A stretch of DNA of 45,752 bases. It comes from Arthrobacter sp. H5. Its GTDB lineage: Bacteria; Actinomycetota; Actinomycetes; Actinomycetales; Micrococcaceae. A model generated the notes under the pieces. The model saw only the letters and a program-made list of their open reading frames with translations, ran no database searches and was not told the DNA's origin. The DNA is taken from NCBI RefSeq assembly GCF_000520595.1, contig NZ_KI914978.1, positions 55,324 through 101,075 on the forward strand, given 5' to 3'. Every line of letters begins with the position of its first letter. The stretch's first letter is position 1. Shown here one piece after another: positions 1 to 8,209 of this stretch. The position numbers were made by a program, and so were the translations under genes.

Positions 1-159
1 AAGTGCGGCTGCTGCCCGCTCCAGGCCCGCCTGCGTATCAATAACCAGCGGTACACCATCACGGGGTTCATCGAGAAGCGGCAGCGGGGCGGGGGCCTCC
101 TCAATGGCCGGGCTGTCACCTGCGGTATCGACGTCGGGCTCAGGTTTCTGCGGGGTCAT
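1..159 (-). CDS. RNase D-like / HRDC-domain protein, N-terminal fragment (runs off window)
   Basis: Only the first 53 codons are present; the gene continues beyond the left edge. The ATG is at 159 and the protein begins MTPQKPEPDVDT. An acidic, proline-rich leader leads into PLVIDTQAGLERAAAAL near residues 36-52, which resembles the opening of the 3'-5' exonuclease domain of actinobacterial ribonuclease D proteins. An RNase D/HRDC gene downstream of DUF3000 is a common actinobacterial arrangement, and that context is much of the support. Full-length relatives would process or trim the 3' ends of structured RNA. No catalytic residues fall inside the fragment, so the call rests on the short N-terminal match and the neighbour. 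Confidence 0.6.
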   Translation of the reverse strand, partial: MTPQKPEPDVDTAGDSPAIEEAPAPLPLLDEPRDGVPLVIDTQAGLERAAAAL

Positions 160-220
160 GATGGCTTCAGTCTATCCGGCCGCACGGCACACGCAGCGCT
201 GCCGGTTTCGGCGGGTCAGT

Positions 221-248
221 CCGTCGGGTTAGTTCCGTCGGGTTAGTT
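221..248. repeat. 14-bp tandem duplication at the DUF3000 stop codon
   Basis: The unit CCGTCGGGTTAGTT occurs twice back to back (221-234 and 235-248) and is followed by a partial, diverged third copy. The TAA stop of the DUF3000 gene (245-243 on the minus strand) lies inside the right-hand copy. It looks like a local slippage duplication; no function is implied. Confidence 0.75.
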
Positions 249-881
249 CCGGCGGCGGTTTGGCAGCGACGCAACCCCATCAGGAAGTGGTGGGAGCCCG
301 GCAAAGGTGCACACCATGTCCGCCCACGCTTCCAAATGGTTCTGGATCCTGTCGGTGTCAGGTGTCCAGGACGCGCGAAGCTCGATGTCAATGGTGTCAA
401 CCCGGTCGGCCAGCGTGCCGTAGCTCTCAGAGAGGATTCGGGTGGCGGTGCCTCCGGCCGCCCGGTGTCCGGCGCCGTGGTTGGTCAGCGCTTCCACCAG
501 CCAGGTCCAGGCGACTGAACCCAGCAGCGAGTCGTTGCCCATGTCGGGCTCCAGTTGGGCGCGAATGTACGTCACCACCCGGAAACTGCCGTCCCAGACT
601 TCTGAACCATCCGGATCATAGAGGAGAATGAAGCGGCCTGTTGCCAGTTCCTCGGGCTCTTCCTGTGCGAAAGCCGCCATGGCGGGACCATGGACCGGCA
701 ACCGGCCGGGGCGTGCATCGCGAAAGACCTCGGCACCCAGAGCGACTGCGAAGGGTGCAAGACGCGATGGCGCCGGGATTTCGTCCAGCCGGATTTCGCT
801 GCGGCACTTCGCACTGCGCAGCTCGGACAGTGCGTTCAGGAATTCAGGAGGAACCTGTGACAGGTCGCCTTTTGCGCTCAC
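243..881 (-). CDS. DUF3000 domain-containing protein
   Basis: This 212-residue protein matches the actinobacterial DUF3000 family along its length. The family opening is visible around residues 9-50 (VPPEFLNALSELRSAKCRSE, then LAPFAVALGAEV), followed by a GRFILLYDPDGSEVWDGSFRVVTY-like core. Its function is unknown. The gene sits directly upstream of the RNase D-like gene on the same strand, a conserved pairing, so the two may share a role in RNA metabolism; that is inference. The start is GTG at 881. I see no Shine-Dalgarno sequence, but a TAGCCT -10-like hexamer (888-893) lies 6 nt upstream of the start, consistent with leaderless transcription. Confidence 0.85.
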   Translation of the reverse strand: MSAKGDLSQVPPEFLNALSELRSAKCRSEIRLDEIPAPSRLAPFAVALGAEVFRDARPGRLPVHGPAMAAFAQEEPEELATGRFILLYDPDGSEVWDGSFRVVTYIRAQLEPDMGNDSLLGSVAWTWLVEALTNHGAGHRAAGGTATRILSESYGTLADRVDTIDIELRASWTPDTDRIQNHLEAWADMVCTFAGLPPLPDGVASLPNRRRN

Positions 882-893
882 CTTGGAAGGCTA
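882..893 (-). promoter_or_regulatory. Putative leaderless promoter of DUF3000 gene
   Basis: On the minus strand a TAGCCT -10-like element (893-888) is followed by 6 nt and then the GTG start at 881. No ribosome binding site is present. This is the spacing expected when the transcript begins at the start codon. Confidence 0.45.
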
Positions 894-938
894 TGCCACA
901 AGATGCTTACGCCCCGGCAGGCACGCCGGGCCGGTCGG

Positions 939-2012
939 TTACGAGGCGGCCACCTCGCGCCTGATCGCGGCAGCGAAGTTATCAACGTCTTCACGCGTGG
1001 TGTCGAACGAGCACATCCAGCGGACCTCGCCGGTCTTTTGGTCCCAGTCATAGAACCGGAACGACTCCCTGACCCTGTCAGCCGCTCCGGGGGGAAGGAC
1101 GGCGAACACGGCGTTTGCGGCGGTCTCCTGGGTCAGGCGGACGCCCTCGATGTCCTTGACCGCTGCTGTGAGGCGGGCAGCCATGGCGTTGGCATGTGCT
1201 GCGGATCGTAGCCATAGTCCGCCTTCCAGCAAGGCGATCAGCTGTGCCGAGACAAAACGCATCTTCGAGGCCAGCTGCATGTTCATCTTCCTGAGGTACT
1301 CAAGCCCCTGAGCGGCCTCCGGGTTCAGCACAACCACGCACTCACCGAACATGAGGCCGTTCTTGGTGCCGCCAAAAGACAGGACGTCGACGCCGGCGTC
1401 CCGGGTGAATGCGCGAAGAGGCAGGTCCAACGCTGCGGCAGCGTTAGCAACGCGTGCACCGTCCATGTGCAGGGACATTCCGCGTTCGTGGACATGATCG
1501 GCGATTGCACGGATCTCCGCAGCCGAGTAGAGAGTGCCAAGTTCAGTGGTCTGCGTGATGGACACGGCGAGCGGCTGCGCCCGATGCTCATCACCCCAGC
1601 CCCAGGCCTCTTGGTCAATCAGTTCCGGCGTGAGTTTTCCATCCGGAGTGGGGACCGGAAGGAGCTTGATGCCGCCCACACGCTCTGGTGCGCCGTTCTC
1701 ATCCACGTTGATGTGGGCGCTCTGAGCACAAACCACGGCGCCCCACCGCGGCAGCAGGGATTGCAGGCTCAGGACATTGGCTCCGGTGCCGTTGAAGACC
1801 GGAAACGCCTGCGCGCCGTCGCCAAAGTGCCCGCGCATCAGTTCTTGAAGGCGCTGGGTGTAGACGTCGTCGCCATAGGCGGTTTGGTGGCCGCCGTTGG
1901 CAGCCGCGAGGGCCGCAAGCACCTCGGTGTGAACACCTGAGTAGTTGTCCGAGGCAAAACCCCGGAGGGTGGAGTCGTGGAGGGAGGTATGGGTGGAGAT
2001 GGTTTCAGTCAC
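939..2012 (-). CDS. ltaE: Low-specificity L-threonine aldolase (PLP-dependent beta-eliminating lyase family)
   Basis: This 357-residue protein is the usual length for threonine aldolase, a fold-type I PLP enzyme that splits threonine or allo-threonine to glycine and acetaldehyde. Visible landmarks are the opening GFASDNYSGVH, the NGTGANV cofactor-pocket loop (74-80), HMDGARVAN (182-190) with the PLP-binding Asp, and SFGGTKNG with the Schiff-base Lys near 217. The gene starts with GTG 26 nt after the SDR gene and is probably the last member of the DUF6421-SDR-aldolase operon. No strong Shine-Dalgarno sequence is present. A related beta-hydroxy amino acid aldolase specificity cannot be excluded. 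Confidence 0.88.
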   Translation of the reverse strand: MTETISTHTSLHDSTLRGFASDNYSGVHTEVLAALAAANGGHQTAYGDDVYTQRLQELMRGHFGDGAQAFPVFNGTGANVLSLQSLLPRWGAVVCAQSAHINVDENGAPERVGGIKLLPVPTPDGKLTPELIDQEAWGWGDEHRAQPLAVSITQTTELGTLYSAAEIRAIADHVHERGMSLHMDGARVANAAAALDLPLRAFTRDAGVDVLSFGGTKNGLMFGECVVVLNPEAAQGLEYLRKMNMQLASKMRFVSAQLIALLEGGLWLRSAAHANAMAARLTAAVKDIEGVRLTQETAANAVFAVLPPGAADRVRESFRFYDWDQKTGEVRWMCSFDTTREDVDNFAAAIRREVAAS

Positions 2013-2038
2013 GGTATCCAGTATCGCTTACGTGGTTG

Positions 2039-2785
2039 TCAGGGAAGATCGGCGAGCATCACGCGGCGACCGTTCAGCGCTGCGGCGTCCTCAGTGAACA
2101 GGCCGGCCATGGTTGTTGCTACGTGGCGCACATCGGTATGGCCGGGGAAGCGTCGTTCCGGGCTGCCTGCCCGCATCGCGTCGTCCACGAGGGCCTTGAC
2201 CACCACAATGCAGGCCGCCGCAGTGGCTGGTGTGTCGTCGTCGTTCCCGCTGTGCCTCGGGCTGAACTGATCTGCAATGGCCCTTACCCAGGCCTCGGCA
2301 GCGGACTTGACGGCCGCATAGGACGCATTGCCCGCAGTGGGGCGGTCCACGGCGGTTGCCGAGACGATGGCGAGTCTTCCCCGCGTGGAGGCGGCGAGGT
2401 CCGGCAGGAACGCCCTGCTGGTATTGCGCAACGTCGTGACCACCTGACGGTGCAGGAAGTCGTAGTCTCCATCGGATTGGCCGGCAATTCCATCGCCTCC
2501 ACGCCAGCCACCTACCAGATGGATTAGCCCATCAGGCATGAGCCGGTCCTCCCGCAGACCTGCCGCGAGCTTCTGGACGTCTTCGGCTTGGCTCAGGTCA
2601 CACGTCTTCAAGACCACGCCGTCGACGTCGCTCAAGGCACCTTCCAACCGCCCCGCATTGGACCCGACGGCCACCACCCGTGCACCGGCTCCGGCAAACT
2701 GCCGGGCGCAGGCAATGCCAGCCGGACTGGATGCTCCGGCAATCACGATCGTGAGGCCCGAGAGGTCCTGCGCCGCATCGCTCAT
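2039..2785 (-). CDS. SDR family NAD(P)-dependent oxidoreductase
   Basis: This 248-residue protein has the classical short-chain dehydrogenase layout. An N-terminal beta-strand and glycine-rich turn (TIVIAGASSPAGIA, 12-25) bind the dinucleotide. The catalytic Ser is near 142, with Y156 and K160 in YAAVK. The glycine motif is GASSPAG rather than the standard GxxxGIG, so cofactor preference is uncertain. Its ATG overlaps the stop of the upstream DUF6421 gene by 4 nt (ATGA), indicating translational coupling. The substrate is unknown; genetic linkage to threonine aldolase suggests a hydroxy-amino-acid or carbonyl compound, but that is inference. Confidence 0.85.
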   Translation of the reverse strand: MSDAAQDLSGLTIVIAGASSPAGIACARQFAGAGARVVAVGSNAGRLEGALSDVDGVVLKTCDLSQAEDVQKLAAGLREDRLMPDGLIHLVGGWRGGDGIAGQSDGDYDFLHRQVVTTLRNTSRAFLPDLAASTRGRLAIVSATAVDRPTAGNASYAAVKSAAEAWVRAIADQFSPRHSGNDDDTPATAAACIVVVKALVDDAMRAGSPERRFPGHTDVRHVATTMAGLFTEDAAALNGRRVMLADLP

Positions 2786-4161
2786 GCCGCGTCCCCGGTA
2801 ATTCCAGCGGTGGACTCGATGACCGGCTTCAGTTTGCGGTTGAGCGCTTCAAAAAACATGGACAGCGGAAATTCATCATCAAGCACGGCATCGGTCAGCC
2901 CGCGCGGGGGACCGTCGAGCGGCAGCGACTCCGGGCCTTTCGCCCACACCGACGCAGGATTTGGTGTAACTGTCTCGGAGACGAGTTGATACGCAGCCAG
3001 CCAATGTGCTGTCTTAGGGCGGTCGATGGAGCGCCAGTACAGTTGCTCGATCCTCTCGCCAAGTGCAATGACGACGCCGGGAATTTCCGCCCAGTCAATG
3101 GTCAGCTTGGTGTCCGTCCAGTGCAGAACGTGGTTCTGGTGCAGCCAGGCGAAGAGCAGCTGCCCGCCCAGTCCGTCGTAATTGCGCACCCTGCTCCCGG
3201 TGATGGCAAAGCGGAAGATGCGGTCGAAGATCACCGCGTACTGGACCAGGCGCGCGTGGCGGCGGGCGTCGTCGGACGCATTCTCGTCCTTGGCGATGCG
3301 CACCGATTCACGGAAGGCGGTAAGGTCGCAGCGCAGTTCCTCCAGCGAGTAGAGAAAATACGGCATGCGCTGTTTGATCATGAAGGGGTCAAAAGGCAGG
3401 TCACCGCGCATGTGGGTGCGGTCATGGATAAGGTCCCACATGACGAACGTCTCCTGGGCCAGCGTCTGGTCCGCCAGCAGTTCGAGTGCCTCATCAGGCA
3501 GGTCGAGCTTGGTGGTATCCGCCGCGGCACGAACAACACGACGGAAACGCGCTGCCTCACGATCGGCGAAAATAGCGCCCCAAGTGAATTGCGGGGTCTC
3601 ACGGACTGCGACCGTCTCCGGGAACAGGACCGCGGAGTTGGTGTTGTAGCCCTCGGTGAAGTCAAGGAAGCGGATGGGAACGAACAGCTTGTTGGAGTAG
3701 TCCCCGGCTTCGAGTTCGGCAATGAAATCCGGCCAGACGACCTCGAGCAACACGGCTTCCACCAGCCGGTTGCTGCTGCCGTTTTGGGTGTACATCGGAA
3801 AGACAACCAGATGACGTCGGCCGTCAACGCGGTCAACTTGTGGCTGGAATTTCAACAGCGAGTCCAGGAAGTCCGGCGTGCCCAGGCCGGCGTCTTTCCA
3901 TCGCCCGAAGTCCACGATCAGCGCGGAGAGGTACTCCGAGTCGTGGGGAAAAGCGGGGGCCAGTTCGTGGATCGCTTCGATGATGGCCTTCACATGGGCC
4001 GTCGCCGCGTGATGATCAGCGCTTTCCGGAACCGAGCCGTCCTTGGCCTGCAGGGCCTGCATTGAGGAGGCGGCGTCCTTCAGGCTTAACCACGACCGGA
4101 GCTGTTCCGGAGCGTCAGTCCACACTGTTTGTACCAGCATACCTTGGATTGTCTGAGTCAT
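2782..4161 (-). CDS. DUF6421 family protein
   Basis: This protein of about 459 residues appears to be soluble and has no signal peptide. It matches the large uncharacterised actinobacterial family DUF6421. Family-like stretches include VFPMYTQNGSSNRLVEAVLLEV, MWDLIHDRTHMRGDLPFDPFM and QLLFAWLHQNHVLHW. The several His and acidic residues in the conserved middle part (DLIHDRTHMRGD) could bind a metal, but no enzyme activity is known. I chose the ATG at 4161, preceded by AGGTGGGG, over an upstream ATG at 4188 that has no ribosome binding site. The gene heads an operon with the SDR and threonine aldolase genes. Confidence 0.8.
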   Translation of the reverse strand: MTQTIQGMLVQTVWTDAPEQLRSWLSLKDAASSMQALQAKDGSVPESADHHAATAHVKAIIEAIHELAPAFPHDSEYLSALIVDFGRWKDAGLGTPDFLDSLLKFQPQVDRVDGRRHLVVFPMYTQNGSSNRLVEAVLLEVVWPDFIAELEAGDYSNKLFVPIRFLDFTEGYNTNSAVLFPETVAVRETPQFTWGAIFADREAARFRRVVRAAADTTKLDLPDEALELLADQTLAQETFVMWDLIHDRTHMRGDLPFDPFMIKQRMPYFLYSLEELRCDLTAFRESVRIAKDENASDDARRHARLVQYAVIFDRIFRFAITGSRVRNYDGLGGQLLFAWLHQNHVLHWTDTKLTIDWAEIPGVVIALGERIEQLYWRSIDRPKTAHWLAAYQLVSETVTPNPASVWAKGPESLPLDGPPRGLTDAVLDDEFPLSMFFEALNRKLKPVIESTAGITGDAA

Positions 4162-4299
4162 GGGATGCCCCACCTGCTCTCTCTTCATCAGTTGACCGGC
4201 AGACCGACACGCGGCTGCCTCTACTGATTCGAGCGTAGCAATGGCTCAGTTATTCTTACTACTCAGACCACTGGGCATAAGATATTCTGGCGCTTAATG

Positions 4300-4321
4300 G
4301 GTGCTGTCGATGAGACAGCCC
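4300..4321 (-). terminator. Possible terminator hairpin downstream of msrB
   Basis: GCTGTC (4303-4308) and GACAGC (4314-4319) form a stem with a 5-nt loop, extended by flanking G/C pairs. It lies about 25 nt beyond the msrB stop. There is no clear U-run on the minus strand, so it is a weak call. Confidence 0.35.
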
Positions 4322-4345
4322 AAGCCGTGGTTGAGCTTCGCTCGA

Positions 4346-4795
4346 CTACTCCTCGGGCACCAGCTTCATGGAGATTGAGTTGATGCAATACCGCTGGTCG
4401 GTAGGCGTGCCGTAGCCTTCACCCTCGAACACGTGTCCCAGGTGGGAGTTGCACCGGGCGCACCTTACTTCCACCCGTTCCATCCCCATTGCCCGGTCAC
4501 GGATGTACCGGACGCGCTCTTCGGCCAGAGGCGACCAGAAGGAGGGCCAGCCGCAGTGGGAATCAAACTTTTCATTACTGGTGAACAACTCGTGGCCACA
4601 CGCCCGGCACTGGTACACCCCTTTGGTGTGGGTGTCAGTGTATTCGCCGGTGTAGGGACGCTCGGTTCCAGCCTGGCGCAGCACGTGATACTCCGCCGGG
4701 CTCAGCTCCGCACGCCATTGATCCTCCGTTTTCTCCACTGCGTCCGCGGCAGCAGCGGTCTGGGTGGTCTCAGATGCATTCTCAGATGTGCTCAT
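4346..4795 (-). CDS. msrB: Peptide-methionine (R)-S-oxide reductase MsrB
   Basis: This 149-residue enzyme reduces methionine-R-sulfoxide in oxidised proteins and is thioredoxin-recycled. All family signatures are present. Two CxxC zinc pairs are at about 63/66 (CRAC) and 112/115 (CARC). GWPSFW is at about 82-87, and the catalytic Cys near 137 lies in RYCINS, close to the C terminus. I chose the ATG at 4795 (MSTSENASE), preceded by GAAGAA; an in-frame upstream ATG at 4891 would add 32 residues lying within the neighbouring gene. It follows the unknown gene by 14 nt and is probably cotranscribed with it. Confidence 0.93.
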   Translation of the reverse strand: MSTSENASETTQTAAAADAVEKTEDQWRAELSPAEYHVLRQAGTERPYTGEYTDTHTKGVYQCRACGHELFTSNEKFDSHCGWPSFWSPLAEERVRYIRDRAMGMERVEVRCARCNSHLGHVFEGEGYGTPTDQRYCINSISMKLVPEE

Positions 4796-4809
4796 GGTTT
4801 CTTCAACGC

Positions 4810-5301
4810 CTAGGAGTCGCCGATAAATCCCGACCCCGAGTACAAATGGAGTACGGGGATACCAAGCTTGTCCTGGGCCTGGTTTGCCCAATCCGTGTGA
4901 AATGTGTCGGCTACTGCGTGCGGCCTGGTGACCACAACCGCCTGCCCAGCGGCTAGCTCCGAGACTGCATCCACCATTGCGGCAACGGCGTTGTCCCCTA
5001 CTACCCGCCCGTGTGCAGTCAGTCCCGCGGAAGCGGCTGCCTCGAGTGATGCAGCGAGCGCCGCATCGGCCGATACCCTTGACTCCTCCGCGCTGGGCTG
5101 CCCGTGCGAGAGCTCCCGAAACGCATCGGCGAACTCAAAAAGGCTCAGATGGTGGAAAAACTCTCCGAGAATATTCTTATGCCGGTCCTCGGGTATCAGA
5201 ACAAGGAACTGTGCAGACTGATCACCCGATAGTGACACCAGATTGCGCACGTCGGTTTCATTCAGGCTTTCTTCCGTCAACACCACAATTGTCTCGCCCA
5301 T
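4810..5301 (-). CDS. Conserved hypothetical protein (alpha/beta, stress-protein-like)
   Basis: This 163-residue protein is of unrecognised family. The pattern is alternating hydrophobic strands and helices: TIVVLTEE at the N terminus, FLVLIPED near 33-40, an Ala/Glu-rich helical middle (about 70-95), and QAVVVTRPHAVADTFHTDWANQA followed by IPVLHLYSG at the C terminus. This resembles a nucleotide-binding or universal-stress-protein-like fold, but the characteristic GxxGxxx motif is absent. It immediately precedes msrB on the same strand, so a link to oxidative or general stress is possible. The ATG has a TAGTCT hexamer 7 nt upstream and no ribosome binding site. Confidence 0.75.
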   Translation of the reverse strand: MGETIVVLTEESLNETDVRNLVSLSGDQSAQFLVLIPEDRHKNILGEFFHHLSLFEFADAFRELSHGQPSAEESRVSADAALAASLEAAASAGLTAHGRVVGDNAVAAMVDAVSELAAGQAVVVTRPHAVADTFHTDWANQAQDKLGIPVLHLYSGSGFIGDS

Positions 5302-5314
5302 GTCTCACAGACTA
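5302..5314 (-). promoter_or_regulatory. Putative leaderless promoter for the unknown gene and msrB
   Basis: A TAGTCT -10-like hexamer (5314-5309) is followed by 7 nt and the ATG at 5301. No Shine-Dalgarno sequence is present, so transcription probably starts at or beside the start codon. Confidence 0.42.
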
Positions 5315-5404
5315 GTGCGGGATGGGGCCCACACCTAGGGCCACGCGCCGACACTCCACAGCGCCAATGTCGACGACGCACCCGCTGCCGCGCAAGAATG
5401 GAGC

Positions 5405-6670
5405 ATGCCGTTGAATCCCGATGCATCAGTTGCGCTCCGCAGCCCGGTCCCCTGGCTCAAGTGGACTGCGCTTGGGATCGGCGTCGGTGCCGCGGGTACC
5501 TCGGCGGTTGCCGCGGCTACTTCGGCACTCGCTGCGCATTTCGCACGCCAAGTGGTGATCCCTGCCCGCAAGCGGGACGAGAACCTGGAGATTCTGGCAG
5601 TGGTCGGTGCCGGTGACAGTATGCAGGTGATCCTTCCGGCCAATGACGACACGACGGTGGAGGGCACCTACAGTCTCTATTTCGACGGCGGCGCCGGACA
5701 CGCGCGCATTGGCGCGATCCGCTCCTACGTACCCCGGGAGGGAACTGTTCAGCGTGAGGTCGAGGCTGTTTATACAGGAGAGCTGCGTCACGCCACCAGG
5801 GGATGGTGGAGCGGAGCCGTCTACCCCACGCCGTCCGCGCTTGGTTTTGCCAACGAGCAGGTGGAAATCCCCGTTCACGGAGGAGCGGCCCCGGCCTGGC
5901 TCATCCGCGCGGAGGCTCCGTCCACCACCTGGGCAATCATGGTTCACGGCAGGGGAGTGCAGCGCACCGAAGGCCTGCGGGCGGTTCGCACAGCCCGTTC
6001 GCTGGGCATGACCAGTCTGCTGGTTTCCTACCGGAACGACGGCGAAGCACCCTACGCGCCGGACGGCAGGTATGGACTCGGAATGACCGAGTGGCAGGAC
6101 ATCGAGGCGGCAGTGGACTACGCACTGGGTCATGGTGCGGAAGATATTGTGCTGTTCGGCTGGTCCATGGGGGGAGCCATCTGCCTGCAGACCGCCGACC
6201 TCTCCCGGCATCGCGGCCGGATTGGTGCGCTGGTGCTGGACGGCCCTGTAGTCAACTGGATTGAGGTCCTGGCCTACCATGCCCGGCTGAACCGTATTCC
6301 CGCTCCCGTCGGAAGGCTTGGACAGTGGTTGTTGTCCAACGACACCGGGCGGAAAGTGACCGGGCTCGCCGCACCCCTGGACCTCAAGAGTATGAACTGG
6401 GTTGCACGGGCGGACCAGCTGAGAATCCCCACCCTCATTGTGCACAGTGAGGACGATGAGTTTGTCCCGGTGGGTCCGTCAGCGGAGCTGGCCGAAAAGA
6501 ATCCGGGATTTGTCAGCTTTGAGCGGTTTCACCGGGCCCGGCACACCAAGGAGTGGAATGTGGACCCGGTCCGATGGGAGCGAACGGTTGCGTCGTGGCT
6601 TTCACGCACACTGCTTGGCCGGGTGTCGCCGGGAAAGTGGACTCAGGCGGCGGGGGATTCACGGATCTGA
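5405..6670 (+). CDS. Membrane-anchored alpha/beta hydrolase
   Basis: This 421-residue protein has an N-terminal hydrophobic segment (about 20-48, Ala/Gly-rich) that could be a membrane anchor or uncleaved signal, then a beta-rich region and an alpha/beta-hydrolase domain from about residue 175. The nucleophile elbow GWSMGG lies near 255-260. The acid is probably the Asp in HSEDDEFVP (about 350), and the His lies in FHRARHTKEW (about 372). Family members are esterases, peptidases or thioesterases; the substrate is not predictable here. The 3' end overlaps the convergent sufE gene by 28 bp. Only a GGAG lying very close to the ATG is seen as a ribosome binding site. Confidence 0.83.
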   Translation: MPLNPDASVALRSPVPWLKWTALGIGVGAAGTSAVAAATSALAAHFARQVVIPARKRDENLEILAVVGAGDSMQVILPANDDTTVEGTYSLYFDGGAGHARIGAIRSYVPREGTVQREVEAVYTGELRHATRGWWSGAVYPTPSALGFANEQVEIPVHGGAAPAWLIRAEAPSTTWAIMVHGRGVQRTEGLRAVRTARSLGMTSLLVSYRNDGEAPYAPDGRYGLGMTEWQDIEAAVDYALGHGAEDIVLFGWSMGGAICLQTADLSRHRGRIGALVLDGPVVNWIEVLAYHARLNRIPAPVGRLGQWLLSNDTGRKVTGLAAPLDLKSMNWVARADQLRIPTLIVHSEDDEFVPVGPSAELAEKNPGFVSFERFHRARHTKEWNVDPVRWERTVASWLSRTLLGRVSPGKWTQAAGDSRI

Positions 6671-7089
6671 CGTTTGATCCGGCCTAGCATGGCTGCCATT
6701 CCACGCATGCGCAGCGGCGTGATGGCCCGGGTCAGCCCAAGCCGCTCCGGCACATCGTCCGGTACGGCCAGAATTTCCGCCGCAGGCAACCCGTTCAGGC
6801 CTTCGAGCAGTACGCCGGCAAATCCACGGGTTGTGGGAGCTTCCTGCGGTGCCGAAAAGTACAGCGATACAATCCGTTCCGGCAAAGGCGCAAACTCCAG
6901 TGTCAGGAACAGGGGGCTTTGGCACTCCACCACCTGCTCCAGGAGCTCCGGATGCTCCCGGAAACGCTCCGGGAGCTCCGGGAGTCCCCGCGAAAATTCA
7001 AGTAGCAACTGCAGCCTGTCGGGCTCGTCCAACGCCTGGAAATCGTCCACGATCTCCGCCAGCTGCTGAGGTATTGCGGTTGTCTCCAC
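6643..7089 (-). CDS. sufE: SufE family protein (cysteine desulfurase sulfur acceptor)
   Basis: This 148-residue protein matches SufE, which accepts persulfide sulfur from a SufS-type desulfurase for Fe-S cluster assembly. The conserved helical N terminus (ALDEPDRLQLLLEFSRGLPELP) and the active-site Cys56 in VVECQSPLF are present. The start is GTG at 7089 with AAGGA 8 nt upstream. It lies 45 nt after the rhodanese gene sseA, a common actinobacterial pair, so both probably serve sulfur trafficking. No SufS gene is in the window. Confidence 0.92.
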   Translation of the reverse strand: METTAIPQQLAEIVDDFQALDEPDRLQLLLEFSRGLPELPERFREHPELLEQVVECQSPLFLTLEFAPLPERIVSLYFSAPQEAPTTRGFAGVLLEGLNGLPAAEILAVPDDVPERLGLTRAITPLRMRGMAAMLGRIKRQIRESPAA

Positions 7090-7134
7090 GGTTGTGATCC
7101 TTGAAAGTGTTTGTCGGATGGCTTGTGGTTAATG

Positions 7135-8037
7135 CTACGCCCGGGCTGGTACTTCGCCGGGTGCGTCGCCCTTGGCGATCGGGACCCGCACCGCGTTGCC
7201 CCACTCGGTCCAGGAGCCGTCGTAGTTGCGGACATGCTGGAACCCGAGGAGATGCTGGAGCACAAACCAGGTGTGGCTGGAACGTTCGCCGATCCGACAG
7301 TAGGCAACGACGTCGTCCCCGTCTTTCAAGCCGGCTTCGCCCCGGTAGATGGCGTCCAACTCGTCGCGACTGCGGAACGTTCCGTCCTCGGCGGCAGCAC
7401 GCGCCCACGGCACGGAGGCCGCAGAGGGAATATGACCGCCACGCAGGGCGCCCTCCTCAGGGTAGGCAGGCATGTGGGTGCGTGCGCCGGTGTACTCGTC
7501 AACCGAGCGCACATCGATCAGTGGATTGCCGAAGTGCTGCAGAACGTCGGTCATATAGGCCCGAATGGGTGCGTCGTTGCGCTCGATGACTGGATAATCA
7601 GTTGCCGCAGGCTGTGGTGTGTCAGTGCTGACGCTCCGGCCCTCCGCAATCCACTTGTCGCGGCCGCCGTCCAGCAAGCGTATGTCCTCGTGTCCGAACA
7701 GGGTGAACACCCACAGCGCATAGGCGGCCCACCAGTTGCTCTTATCCCCGTAGATCACCACGGTTGAATCGCGGGAAATACCCTTCGCAGACATTAACCG
7801 CGCAAAACCTTCACCGTCAACGTAGTCCCGGGCCACCTCGTCATTGAGGTCCGTGTGCCAGTCAATCTTGACTGCACCGTCAATGTGCCCCGTCTCGTAC
7901 AGTAGTACGTCCTCGTCGGACTCGACCACCACCAGTCCGGGGGTTCCAATGTTTTGCGCGAGCCAGTCGGTCGATACCAACCGCTCGGGGTGTGCGTAAG
8001 CGGCGAACTTCTTGTGGGGATCTGTTGCAACACTCAT
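7135..8037 (-). CDS. sseA: Sulfurtransferase, thiosulfate/3-mercaptopyruvate type (tandem rhodanese)
   Basis: This 300-residue protein has two rhodanese domains. The N-terminal, inactive one spans about 18-135 and has no catalytic Cys. The C-terminal one spans about 160-295, with the active-site loop CRIGER starting at Cys247. CRIGER-type loops are typical of the actinobacterial SseA/CysA group of thiosulfate or mercaptopyruvate sulfurtransferases; which donor is preferred cannot be read from sequence. I chose the ATG at 8037 ([10 protein letters not shown]); the frame stays open to 8184 but without conserved sequence. It is divergent from zapE and probably forms an operon with sufE. Confidence 0.9.
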   Translation of the reverse strand: MSVATDPHKKFAAYAHPERLVSTDWLAQNIGTPGLVVVESDEDVLLYETGHIDGAVKIDWHTDLNDEVARDYVDGEGFARLMSAKGISRDSTVVIYGDKSNWWAAYALWVFTLFGHEDIRLLDGGRDKWIAEGRSVSTDTPQPAATDYPVIERNDAPIRAYMTDVLQHFGNPLIDVRSVDEYTGARTHMPAYPEEGALRGGHIPSAASVPWARAAAEDGTFRSRDELDAIYRGEAGLKDGDDVVAYCRIGERSSHTWFVLQHLLGFQHVRNYDGSWTEWGNAVRVPIAKGDAPGEVPARA

Positions 8038-8185
8038 CCGTGGCGCCCTTTCAGCTAAGACAATAGTGACCATGGTCGTCCTCACCCAGCCTAACCATGC
8101 AGCCGATCGATTGCTTCCGGAAAGGTCACGGAAGGCCACAATGACCGTGTGCGGTGGGTCACTAGACGCCCTGGGGACCACCACG

Positions 8186-8209
8186 GTGGCGTATTCTTGC
8201 TTTGCTTAG
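8186..8209 (+). other. Possible short leader ORF (7 codons, one Cys) upstream of zapE
   Basis: GTG-GCG-TAT-TCT-TGC-TTT-GCT-TAG would encode MAYSCFA. A GGGGA stretch (8173-8177) lies 8 nt upstream and could act as a ribosome binding site. Downstream, GCGGG (8209-8213) can pair with CCCGC (8238-8242) before the zapE start. The arrangement recalls cysteine-responsive leader peptides in actinobacteria, but there is only one Cys codon, so this is speculative. Confidence 0.25.

Noticed and set aside
2986-4065. 359-codon open frame on the plus strand opposite DUF6421
   Set aside because: It lies antisense to a recognised family with coherent protein features. The open frame reflects codon bias of high-GC DNA, with no ribosome binding site or family match.
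5426-6445. 339-codon minus-strand frame opposite the alpha/beta hydrolase
   Set aside because: The plus strand has GXSXG, acid and His; the minus frame has only shadow composition.
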